64,000 nucleotides of DNA from Mongoliitalea lutea (GTDB taxonomy: Bacteria > Bacteroidota > Bacteroidia > Cytophagales > Cyclobacteriaceae), in NCBI RefSeq assembly GCF_014652135.1, contig NZ_BMYF01000001.1, positions 186,650 to 250,649 of the forward strand, written 5' to 3'. The position numbers and the translations under genes were made by a program. The notes under the pieces are model-generated. The model was not told where the DNA came from. It saw only the letters and a list, made by a program, of their open reading frames with translations, and did no database searches. Shown here piece after piece: positions 16,243 to 23,815 of the stretch (position 1 is its first letter; every line of letters begins with the position of its first letter).

Positions 16243-17910
16243 TTAAAACAATTTTTCGAAAATCTTATAGGTAATCAAATACGTTGGCTTCACTCCTTCC
16301 ATTCCTAGCGCACCTGAAGCGAGGGTGCTTCCTGTTTCTAGTGGATTATCTGAAGCATAATATGCATACAATACCTTGACATCTTTGCCAATGCTTTGGC
16401 GGATACGACTTTCAGATTGGATGGCTTTTTGGTAGTGGGCACCTTCCATTTCCAAACCTATGGCCTTCCAGGAGGATTGCATCAAATAGCTTAGAACATC
16501 TTTGTTTTGCAAGGATGTTCCCAATACGGTGAACATGGTTCCTTGGTAAACTCCCAAACCATAACCTTCAAAATCTTCTTTGGTAAATAGATTTTCTAAT
16601 GGATAATTATCAGCAGTACCTTCAAAAACATGGCTATCCGGGATCATGATATCTCCCTTATGACCTGTCAAAATACCGGCTTTACCCATGATGCTTGCTG
16701 ATTGTACCCGTAAAGGATGCAAACTGCCATCAGCCGCTTCGTAAGGCTTCAATAATTCATCGAAACACTCATAAGCTTGCTCACCAAAGGCATAATCCAT
16801 TACCAAAATCACCGGTCTATCCTTTTTGTCTTTCGGTAGTTTTTTACCAGGAATGATGGTATCTACAGTCATTTTAGCTGTATCCAATAGTTGTACATGG
16901 ATATTGGTACCAGATTCATCATTGACCTCAATAAATCCATGGTTTAAGGCATAGGAATAAATATCCTTTGCTTTGTTGTTTTTGGCATTTTGGCTGATGG
17001 CAATGGCTTCTTTTTCAATGGCATCAAATGATTTGAGTCCCAAAGCCTGATGACCATAGACCGTATTCAATACAGAGTGTAGATTCGCTGAAATGATGTG
17101 GATAGGTCTATCAATCAGGCCTTCTTCGTACAATACTTTCTTGATATCATTCGCCCATAACTCCCCGTATACGTGGTGACCAACGCGCATACGAAGCGTT
17201 GCTGAGAATGAAATTTCCCGATCTAATTCATGGAAAGCCTCATCCATGGACATTTTTCCCAAGTGATATACCACATGGAATAAACTGTGCACATGATTAG
17301 ACTTTTCAAACTTCATTACAGCTTCATGTGTTTCTTCGAAGGTACGTCCGATAACATGGCTTAGGTAGGAACAAGCCACCTCCAAATCAAACTCCTCTCC
17401 CCTCGCCTCTTTTTCTACCAACTGACCAAGCATCCTCCAATTGAGGTCAATCCTGCCCTTAGGGTCTGTACTATTGCGACGGATTTTTTCAGACTCAATA
17501 TATAAGAATGTCAAATGTGTCAAAATATCGTAGATATCGGAGCGACCCCTTGTCATCTCCACATACATCTGATCCGCATCTACACGGTAGCAGTTTCTTT
17601 TTCTTTTTGGAGGTACGATTGTAGGGAAAGTAGAATTTTCGTAGCCTTCTCTACTGATCAAGCGAATGTATCTACATTCTTCAATTCCTTTAGGAAGACG
17701 CTCCATGACATATAATAGCCCGTCCAACTCGATTTTTTCGTCCTCGGCCAATGCGCCGTATATTTCAGGACTTAACACCAAAAGTGAATCTACAAGCGAT
17801 TCACCGGAAACTCCCATCGGTTTGTAAGACCCTCTCATAAAAAGATGTCTCATGGTGATGTACAGTTTTTCGATGGCGGCTCTTGATTCTTGTGCTCTAG
17901 TTCTTTGCAT
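16243..17910 (-). CDS. Conserved protein with nucleoside-phosphorylase-like C-terminus (possibly DUF6909)
   Basis: A 555-residue soluble protein without signal peptide or membrane span. From memory it resembles a Bacteroidota-specific family (possibly DUF6909) with no assigned function. The N-terminal two thirds appear mainly helical. In the C-terminal part three segments resemble landmarks of the PNP/MTA-nucleosidase/AMP-nucleosidase superfamily. These are IMGKAGILTGHKGDIMIP (about 407-424; family form GxxGGL..GDxVI), GLEMEGA (485-491; the EMEGA ribose-binding Glu motif) and ASDNP (519-523). I infer a nucleoside- or nucleotide-binding fold, and whether it is catalytic is unknown. It is transcribed alone, with a terminator just downstream and a TAATTTTG box upstream. 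Confidence 0.7.
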   Translation of the reverse strand: MQRTRAQESRAAIEKLYITMRHLFMRGSYKPMGVSGESLVDSLLVLSPEIYGALAEDEKIELDGLLYVMERLPKGIEECRYIRLISREGYENSTFPTIVPPKRKRNCYRVDADQMYVEMTRGRSDIYDILTHLTFLYIESEKIRRNSTDPKGRIDLNWRMLGQLVEKEARGEEFDLEVACSYLSHVIGRTFEETHEAVMKFEKSNHVHSLFHVVYHLGKMSMDEAFHELDREISFSATLRMRVGHHVYGELWANDIKKVLYEEGLIDRPIHIISANLHSVLNTVYGHQALGLKSFDAIEKEAIAISQNAKNNKAKDIYSYALNHGFIEVNDESGTNIHVQLLDTAKMTVDTIIPGKKLPKDKKDRPVILVMDYAFGEQAYECFDELLKPYEAADGSLHPLRVQSASIMGKAGILTGHKGDIMIPDSHVFEGTADNYPLENLFTKEDFEGYGLGVYQGTMFTVLGTSLQNKDVLSYLMQSSWKAIGLEMEGAHYQKAIQSESRIRQSIGKDVKVLYAYYASDNPLETGSTLASGALGMEGVKPTYLITYKIFEKLF

Positions 17911-17941
17911 AATTTTAAAATTAGTTATTAGATAAATTCGG

Positions 17942-17949
17942 CAAAATTA
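17942..17949 (-). promoter_or_regulatory. Possible -7 box of the 555-residue protein gene
   Basis: On the minus strand this reads TAATTTTG, matching TAnnTTTG, 31 bases before the ATG. No clear -33 element is seen. Confidence 0.35.
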
Positions 17950-18000
17950 CATATTTCTCACGAGAGTATTACTATCAATCGTTAAAAATCTGTTTTTGCT

Positions 18001-18519
18001 CTAGTGATAGCGTTCACGTAAAATAGTTAAATGATGCGCTGCATGCCCTGGAATGATGGCAATCAAAGCTCTTACGGATACCTTGTTATCATTAGCAGTT
18101 CCTGTTAGTAGAAATTGCTCCTGCGTGATGGTTTGCAAAAGCGCTGCAATTGCCTTTCTATTGGCGGCGAAATCTTCTATCAAACTTTCTATGGAAAATT
18201 GATTGAATTGACCATTGGCAATATAAACATCCTGATCAAAGCCCGGTAAACTCGCTTCTTCTCCTCTGGCAAAACAAAAGGCCCGGAAAGCCATGACCCG
18301 ATCCGTATCGGTAATATGGGCTAATAATTCCTTGGGAGTCCATTTGCCGACCGCATAAGGAGTTTCAGCCCAAGCTTCATGCTTATCTTTAAAAATAGAC
18401 CGTACTTCCTCAATTTGATCTACAATCAACGCATGAACATCTTTTTCAGCGATGTTTTCCAAATAACTTTGGTAATACGGGTGGTATTCTCCCGTTGAGG
18501 GCATCATGCTTGCATTCAT
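18001..18519 (-). CDS. DinB-like metal-binding four-helix protein
   Basis: A 172-residue protein of the DinB/YfiT-like superfamily. The expected metal-ligand histidines appear as one His in ELLAHITDTDR, in the second helix, and two near the C-terminus in GHAAHHLTILRERY. YfiT-like relatives include thiol transferases and metal-dependent hydrolases, and the substrate here cannot be predicted. There are three possible Met starts within six codons (MNASMM). It is divergent from the M28 peptidase gene, with a short gap that must hold both promoters. Confidence 0.85.
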   Translation of the reverse strand: MNASMMPSTGEYHPYYQSYLENIAEKDVHALIVDQIEEVRSIFKDKHEAWAETPYAVGKWTPKELLAHITDTDRVMAFRAFCFARGEEASLPGFDQDVYIANGQFNQFSIESLIEDFAANRKAIAALLQTITQEQFLLTGTANDNKVSVRALIAIIPGHAAHHLTILRERYH

Positions 18520-18590
18520 GTAAAAGCTGTTTTATTGGGTTTATACTTCAAGCTAAATTAGAATCCTAAGCGCATTTAAAAAATCAACCT

Positions 18591-19943
18591 ATGAAAAATA
18601 TTTTTCTGATTTGCTGTATGTGGATTACATTCAGTGGTTTTTCCCAGACACAGCTCATCCATCGCAAAGCTAGCATCGCTCAGATGATCGATGAAATCTC
18701 TGCTGAGAATTTGGAAAAGTACGTTCGTGACCTATCGGATTTCCGCACCCGCCATTCCTTAAGCAAAGGCACTATTAATAAAGAAGGGATCGACGCTTCC
18801 CAAGCCTATGTATTGGAATTGTTTCGATCATTTGAAGCGCAAGCAGGCGGTAGGTTAAGTGCTACAATTGATTACTTTACGGTAGCAAGTGATGGTCGCA
18901 GGATTCCGCAAGATGTTCAGATGGGCAATGTTATGGCAACCTTAAAAGGTACTGATCCAACAGATGATCGCATTTTTATGGTAACCGCACATATTGACAG
19001 CCGTGCCACCGATGTGATGAATGCCACGATCGATGCACCAGGAGCAAATGATGATGGTTCGGGAGTAGCAGCAGTCATTGAATTATGCAGGATTATGTCC
19101 AAAAGAGAATTTCCGGCCACGATTGTCTTTGTTGCTTTAACTGGTGAAGAACAAGGACTGAAAGGTGCTAATCATTTGGCTGAGCGTGCCAAGAATGAAA
19201 ATTGGAACTTGGTTGCATTACTCAATAACGATATGCTCGGTAACAGCAACTCCTCTCAAACCAATATCAATGATAACACCCGTGTACGAATTTTTTCTGA
19301 AGGTATCCCAGCAGCAGAAACAGAGCGTATGGCAGCTATCCGACGCTATACGAGTTCTGAAAATGATGGCAAAGCCCGTCAGCTTGCTCGGTATATGAAA
19401 GAACTAGGAGAACGCTATGTGGATCAGTTAGAAGTAAAATTAATCTACAGAAATGATCGGTTCTTACGAGGTGGTGATCATACTCCATTTGTACAGCAAG
19501 GCTTTACAGCGATCCGCGTGACAGAGATGAATGAAAATTATTACCGGCAACATGAGGATGTACGGGTTGAAAATGGTATTCAATACGGTGATTTACCTGA
19601 ATTTGTGGATTTCGAGTATATGCGTAAAAACACGGGATTGAATTTGGCCTCTTTGGCATCCTTGGCCTCGGCACCTTCTGAACCTCAGAATGTAGGTGTC
19701 GATGTTAGAAGGTTGACCAATACTACTACTTTGCGTTGGGAAGCTCCTGCCATAGGAAAAGCCAAAGGATACTATGTGTTGATGCGGGAAACTGACCAAT
19801 CCATGTGGCAGAAGAAATTCTACACTGAAGACCTTACCTTAACCATCCCCTACTCCAAAGACAACTACTTCTTTGCTGTTCAATCCGTTGGTCAGGATGG
19901 AGATGAAAGTTTAGCAGTCTTTCCTCAACCAATTACCCGCTAA
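18591..19943 (+). CDS. Exported M28-family zinc aminopeptidase
   Basis: A 450-residue secreted peptidase with a signal peptide (MKNIFLICCMWITFSGFSQ). The M28 co-catalytic zinc ligands are all visible: His in VTAHIDSRA, Asp in PGANDDGSG, the Glu pair in TGEEQGLKG, Asp in LLNNDMLGNS and His in RGGDHTPFVQQG. The last 85 residues form a fibronectin-type-III-like module (TNTTTLRWEAPAIGKAKGY) that probably helps bind substrate or the cell surface. It would trim N-terminal residues from peptides in the periplasm or outside the cell. A hairpin terminator follows about 55 bases after the stop. Confidence 0.92.
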   Translation: MKNIFLICCMWITFSGFSQTQLIHRKASIAQMIDEISAENLEKYVRDLSDFRTRHSLSKGTINKEGIDASQAYVLELFRSFEAQAGGRLSATIDYFTVASDGRRIPQDVQMGNVMATLKGTDPTDDRIFMVTAHIDSRATDVMNATIDAPGANDDGSGVAAVIELCRIMSKREFPATIVFVALTGEEQGLKGANHLAERAKNENWNLVALLNNDMLGNSNSSQTNINDNTRVRIFSEGIPAAETERMAAIRRYTSSENDGKARQLARYMKELGERYVDQLEVKLIYRNDRFLRGGDHTPFVQQGFTAIRVTEMNENYYRQHEDVRVENGIQYGDLPEFVDFEYMRKNTGLNLASLASLASAPSEPQNVGVDVRRLTNTTTLRWEAPAIGKAKGYYVLMRETDQSMWQKKFYTEDLTLTIPYSKDNYFFAVQSVGQDGDESLAVFPQPITR

Positions 19944-19998
19944 ATCAGGCTTAAAAAAGTTTTGAAATAATCTCATCTATGAGTTAAACACCATAAAG

Positions 19999-20058
19999 GA
20001 GTACAAGGTCAGGATAAGTGAAGGCATTTTCTTGAGCTTTGTACTCTTTTTGTTTTTT
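19999..20058 (+). terminator. Intrinsic terminator after the M28 peptidase
   Basis: GAGTACAA (19999-20006) pairs with TTGTACTC (20039-20046), followed by TTTTTGTTTTTTT. The loop is long (about 32 bases) but the T-tract is strong. Confidence 0.6.
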
Positions 20059-20189
20059 TGACACGAAATTTTCAACTATAAACACATTTTTAATGTGTTG
20101 AAAATCAAGTATTTCACTTGTATTTATGGATTTTTTACTGTAGCTTTCTTGACAACTTGTTTCAACCATTCATTTTTCACCAAACCACC

Positions 20190-21140
20190 ATGGAAACCAA
20201 ATTCAATTTCACCAAAATGACGCTAGCTGAGTTTGAAACTTGGCTTCAAGCTATCAGGGTCGGTCGGACCATTTTAAAAGTCCAGCAGCACCATACCTAC
20301 ATTCCTTCCTACCAGCATTTTAACGGTTCCAATCATTTTCAAATGCAACGGAGCATGCAAAATGTGCATATCAACAGCAATGGCTGGTCGGATATTGCCC
20401 AACATTTCACGATTTTCCCAGATGGAACCATTATGACTGGACGATCTTTGGAAAGTACACCAGCAGGTATCGTTGGTCAAAACAGTAATGCCATTTGCAT
20501 GGAGCATATCGGTTTTTTTGACAAGAATAAAGATCAAATGAGCGCGGAGCAAGCAGCTTCAATTGTTGGGGTTACTGCGCTTCTCTGCAAGAAATTTAAC
20601 CTTCCTGTCAATTTGCAGACGATTATTTACCATCATTGGTACTCCAGTAAATCCTGTCCCGGAACAAATTTCTTTGGAGGCAACAAGCGAAATGATTGCG
20701 AGCAGCACTTTTTGCCCTTGGTAAGACAAGCCATGCAGGGTTCTGTTAAAAGCAGCGATGAAAGCATTTTGAAATACGCCATTACTACCGCTTCGAGATT
20801 GAATGTCCGTAGAGGACCAGGAACAAATTTCCCTTTGGCAAAAGATCGAGCACCGCTAGAAGCAAATTCCGTCATTCGGATTTACAATGAGCAACCTAGC
20901 TGGTATCAAATTTCCAAAAATGCTGATCATTGGGTTTCTTCCCGGTTTACTCAAGATGTGACTCGATTCAAAGTTAAACCGGCGGTTCTCAATGTGCGTT
21001 CAGGACCGGGAACCAACTTTTTTATCGTAGATAAGCTGAGGAAAGATGAAGATGTATTTATCTCTGAATTTTCCGGGATTTGGGCAAAAATAGGCTTGGA
21101 AGACCGTTGGGTATCCAAGAACTTTCTAGAAGAGTTTTAG
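20190..21140 (+). CDS. N-acetylmuramoyl-L-alanine amidase (Amidase_2) with two SH3 domains
   Basis: A protein of about 316 residues when started at the ATG at 20190 (METKFNFTKMTLAEF). The open frame extends to 20118, but the extra 24 residues do not look like a signal peptide. The Amidase_2/PGRP-like domain (about 10-180) holds zinc-ligand candidates: the first His in QQHHTYIPSY, and His and Cys in IIYHHWYSSKSCPG. Two bacterial SH3 repeats follow (ASRLNVRRGPGTNFPLAK and PAVLNVRSGPGTNFFIVD), which usually bind the cell wall. The enzyme would cleave the muramoyl-alanine bond of peptidoglycan. With no clear signal sequence, its route to the wall is unclear; it could be delivered by lysis or by an unusual export path. 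Confidence 0.88.
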   Translation: METKFNFTKMTLAEFETWLQAIRVGRTILKVQQHHTYIPSYQHFNGSNHFQMQRSMQNVHINSNGWSDIAQHFTIFPDGTIMTGRSLESTPAGIVGQNSNAICMEHIGFFDKNKDQMSAEQAASIVGVTALLCKKFNLPVNLQTIIYHHWYSSKSCPGTNFFGGNKRNDCEQHFLPLVRQAMQGSVKSSDESILKYAITTASRLNVRRGPGTNFPLAKDRAPLEANSVIRIYNEQPSWYQISKNADHWVSSRFTQDVTRFKVKPAVLNVRSGPGTNFFIVDKLRKDEDVFISEFSGIWAKIGLEDRWVSKNFLEEF

Positions 21141-21153
21141 TACTAAAGGGCCA

Positions 21154-21810
21154 CTAAAACTCCTTTCTAACAAACAAACCGAAGGCTTGTGACCAAGAGG
21201 TTTGTCGGATGCCACTTTCCTCGGCAGTAAATTGACTGGTATCTAATCCGAATCCAAATTGGAATGTGCGGTAATCCAAACCGACTCTTGCCGCTTGTTC
21301 ACTGAAATTATGTGTCCTGAAATTAAAGTTAGAATTGGCAATAACTTGGGTGAAAAGTTTGAGCTTATCTGTAAGCTTTGGTCTGAATTGAATAAAACCA
21401 AAGATATCCATGTTTGCACTTGACCGAAGTTCAACACTCGGAAATAAGCTTACCAGCCAGGTATCGGTTACCTTTGTAAAGCTTACTGCTGCTACAGGGG
21501 AAAAGCCTTCTTGGGTTACAAACCCTCCCAAAGCCAATCCAAAGTTTTCATTAAGCGCATAGTCAATTGCTGAATAGTTAAACAATTGATTTTGAAAGTC
21601 TGGACTATGGCCAATTCGGAAAATGTTGTAACTAAAAAAGCTAAAGCGAGAGCTGTCTGAAAATGCCAATTGTCCCCAAAATTCATGACTGGTATAGCCT
21701 CTTGAGGAAAAGATTTCTCCAACAAACTGAGCATATGAAGATAGCTGGAATCCTAAAAAGAAAGTAAGAATAAAGATGAATTTTCGAGCTTTTCTAGTAA
21801 TCGAACCCAT
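21154..21810 (-). CDS. Predicted outer membrane beta-barrel protein, unknown function
   Basis: A 218-residue protein with a long N-terminal signal segment (ARKFIFILTFFLGFQLSSYAQ). The rest alternates polar and hydrophobic residues in short strands and ends in an aromatic residue (SQAFGLFVRKEF), as is usual for outer membrane barrels. I do not recognise a named family. It lies 13 bases from the convergent amidase stop codon, and its upstream side faces the ParD-like remnant and the repeat island. Confidence 0.65.
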   Translation of the reverse strand: MGSITRKARKFIFILTFFLGFQLSSYAQFVGEIFSSRGYTSHEFWGQLAFSDSSRFSFFSYNIFRIGHSPDFQNQLFNYSAIDYALNENFGLALGGFVTQEGFSPVAAVSFTKVTDTWLVSLFPSVELRSSANMDIFGFIQFRPKLTDKLKLFTQVIANSNFNFRTHNFSEQAARVGLDYRTFQFGFGLDTSQFTAEESGIRQTSWSQAFGLFVRKEF

Positions 21811-21958
21811 GAACCCCTAATAACTGTTTCCGGCTAGTTTAACAGAACTTGGTACCTAAAAAGTTTGGGCTGATCATACATTTTTTAAAATGAACTAATA
21901 ATCTTCATTGCCAAGCCTACTTTCTATATCCATTTGCTCAGGTAAAATCCTGATAACT

Positions 21959-22189
21959 TCAACTTTTAAATCTTTTAAGATTTTCTTTAAAATCAAAATT
22001 TTCTACCCTTGGACTTTCTAATCCTTTTTCAATAGCATGCCTCAATGCTAACATTTTATTTTCTTCATCTTCCAAAAGTCTAAGTCCAGCACGAATAACT
22101 TCGCTAACATTTTTATAACGTCCAGCTGACACCTGTTGGGCAACGAATTCGTCAAAATATGAACCTAGTGAAATAGATGTGTTTTTTAT
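21959..22189 (-). pseudogene. ParD-like antitoxin remnant without ATG start and without toxin
   Basis: Translated from 22189 this gives 76 residues in the ParD ribbon-helix-helix pattern: KNTSISLGSYFDEFVAQQ, then GRYKNVSEVIRAGLRLLE and a Glu/Lys-rich tail. Normal ParD proteins begin M-x-K-N-T-S. Here the codon in the Met position is ATA, and there is no nearby ATG, GTG or TTG in frame. No ParE-like frame follows the stop. I infer a decayed or orphan antitoxin. A perfect palindrome directly upstream (22205-22231) fits an autoregulatory operator. It might still be made if ATA is used as a weak start. Confidence 0.65.
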
Positions 22190-22204
22190 GGTATTTCTTT
22201 TTTA

Positions 22205-22231
22205 CAAATTTACCAATTTTTGGTAAATTTG
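22205..22231. promoter_or_regulatory. Perfect palindrome upstream of the ParD remnant (likely operator)
   Basis: CAAATTTACCA (22205-22215) and TGGTAAATTTG (22221-22231) are exact reverse complements around ATTTT. It lies 16 bases upstream of the ATA start codon of the antitoxin remnant. Antitoxins of this kind bind such palindromes to repress their own operon. Confidence 0.65.
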
Positions 22232-22430
22232 ATAACTGTATCGAATTCCTACATAAAAAAGTAAAAAAACAAAACTACGTCTCTACGTTGCAAACCTTCT
22301 GATCTGCCGTCAGGACATTGTACCAAGTACTAAGTACCACGTAGCAGTAACAGGTACAGCAGTTTGATGAGAAGCTAACTCGGCAGGTTTTAGATATCTA
22401 TTAAAGCTTTTTATATCCACTCGCTAGCGC

Positions 22431-23632
22431 AAACCTGCCAGGTTTCTCGTTACCTGTAAATTAAGATCTCAGGGCTGACGCCCCTTGGCCTGAACTTGCG
22501 TTAATCTTGGCTTCGAAGATAACAGGGCTAGCGCCCCTTTGAACCACGAATTACCCGAATTACACAAATATTTTTATCGGTTCTCTTTCGTTGGTTATAT
22601 TCATCATTGTTAGGTATAGCACCAAAAAATTTCAACTCGCATGGCTCGCAATTTCACAAAAACTTAGCTGACTTTCGGTATTCTGGGGATTCAGCGTGTT
22701 CAGCGAGATAATCCCGATCCCAACGGGATCATATGTTTATAGTACAAACACACATATGGGGTAGAGTGCGACCCCTAAGGGGTCGAATGTGCTGGAAGCC
22801 AATATTTTAGCTATAAACATATGACCTCTTCGAGGTCTTCCTATTCCGTGGTAAATAAACAAAGACCCTTTATACTACCAGAATCCCTACTTGGTACTTT
22901 GTACTTCGTACTTGGTACAAGCCCATCTAGCATCTCGCTTCTCATCTCTACTACCATAATCCCTACTTGATTTCCCGAGAATCGGGACAGGCTTTAGTAC
23001 CTCGTAAACCTGCCAGGTTTTTCGTTCCCTGTAAATTAAGATCTCAGGGCTGACGCCCCTTGGCCTGGACTTGCGTTAATCTTGGCTACGAAGATAACAG
23101 GGCTAGCGACCCTTTGAACCACGAATTACCCGAATTACACAAATATTTTTATCGGTTCTCTTTCGTTGGTTATATTCATCATTGTTAGGTATAGCACCAA
23201 AAAATTTCAACTCGCATGGCTCGCAATTTCACAAAAACTTAGCTGACTTTCGGTATTCTGGGGATTCAGCATGTTCAGCGAGATAATCCCGATCCCAACG
23301 GAATCATATGTTTATAGTACAAACGTACGTATGGGGTAGAGTGCGACCCCTACGTGGTCGAATGTGTTAGTTGCCAAAATTTTAGCTATAAACATATGAC
23401 CTCTTAGAGGTCTTCCTATTCCGTGGTAAATAAACAAAGACCCTTTATACTACCAGAATCCCTACTTGGTACTTTGTACTTCGTACTTGGTACAAGCCCA
23501 TCTAGCATCTCGCTTCTCATCTCTACTACCATAATCCCTACTTGATTTCCCGAGAATCGGGACAGGCTTTAGTACCTCGCAAACCTACCAGGTTTTTTGT
23601 TACCCGTTAGTTTAAGATCGCAGGGCTGACGA
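22431..23632. repeat. 575-bp tandem repeat, two full copies and the start of a third
   Basis: The sequence beginning AAACCTGCCAGGTTT at 22431 recurs at 23006 and, more diverged, at 23581. The spacing is exactly 575 bases both times. The first two copies are near-identical with only point differences; the third stops matching after about 50 bases. Each unit has nested palindromes: GATCCC/GGGATC, GACCCC/GGGGTC, GACCTC/GAGGTC, and outer arms CATATGTTTATAG and CTATAAACATATG about 80 bases apart. No open reading frame of note runs through it. The units share short modules with the 59-kb island. Confidence 0.85.
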
Positions 23633-23639
23633 CTCTTTT

Positions 23640-23815
23640 TTGCACCTCAATCCTAATATCAATCATTATCCAATATCAATCAGTATCAAGATTTATTTCA
23701 CGAAGCATATTTCAATTTATATCCACCTTATTTCGCGAAGCATATTTCCTCTATCAAACACCCAAAATCTATCAATATCCAATATCTACAAATATCCAAT
23801 ATCAATCAATAGCTA
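23640..23815. repeat. AT-rich degenerate ATATCAATC-type repeats
   Basis: Variants of AATATCAATC and TATCCAATATC recur about eight times, and ATTTCRCGAAGCATATTTC occurs twice, about 40 bases apart. The array runs right up to the stop codon of the symporter gene on the minus strand. It has no coding character. Confidence 0.6.

Noticed and set aside
22201-23640. Possible CRISPR array or insertion sequence in the repeat island
   Set aside because: The 575-bp repeats are far longer than CRISPR repeats and there are no regular spacers. No transposase frame and no target-site duplication flanking a unit could be seen.
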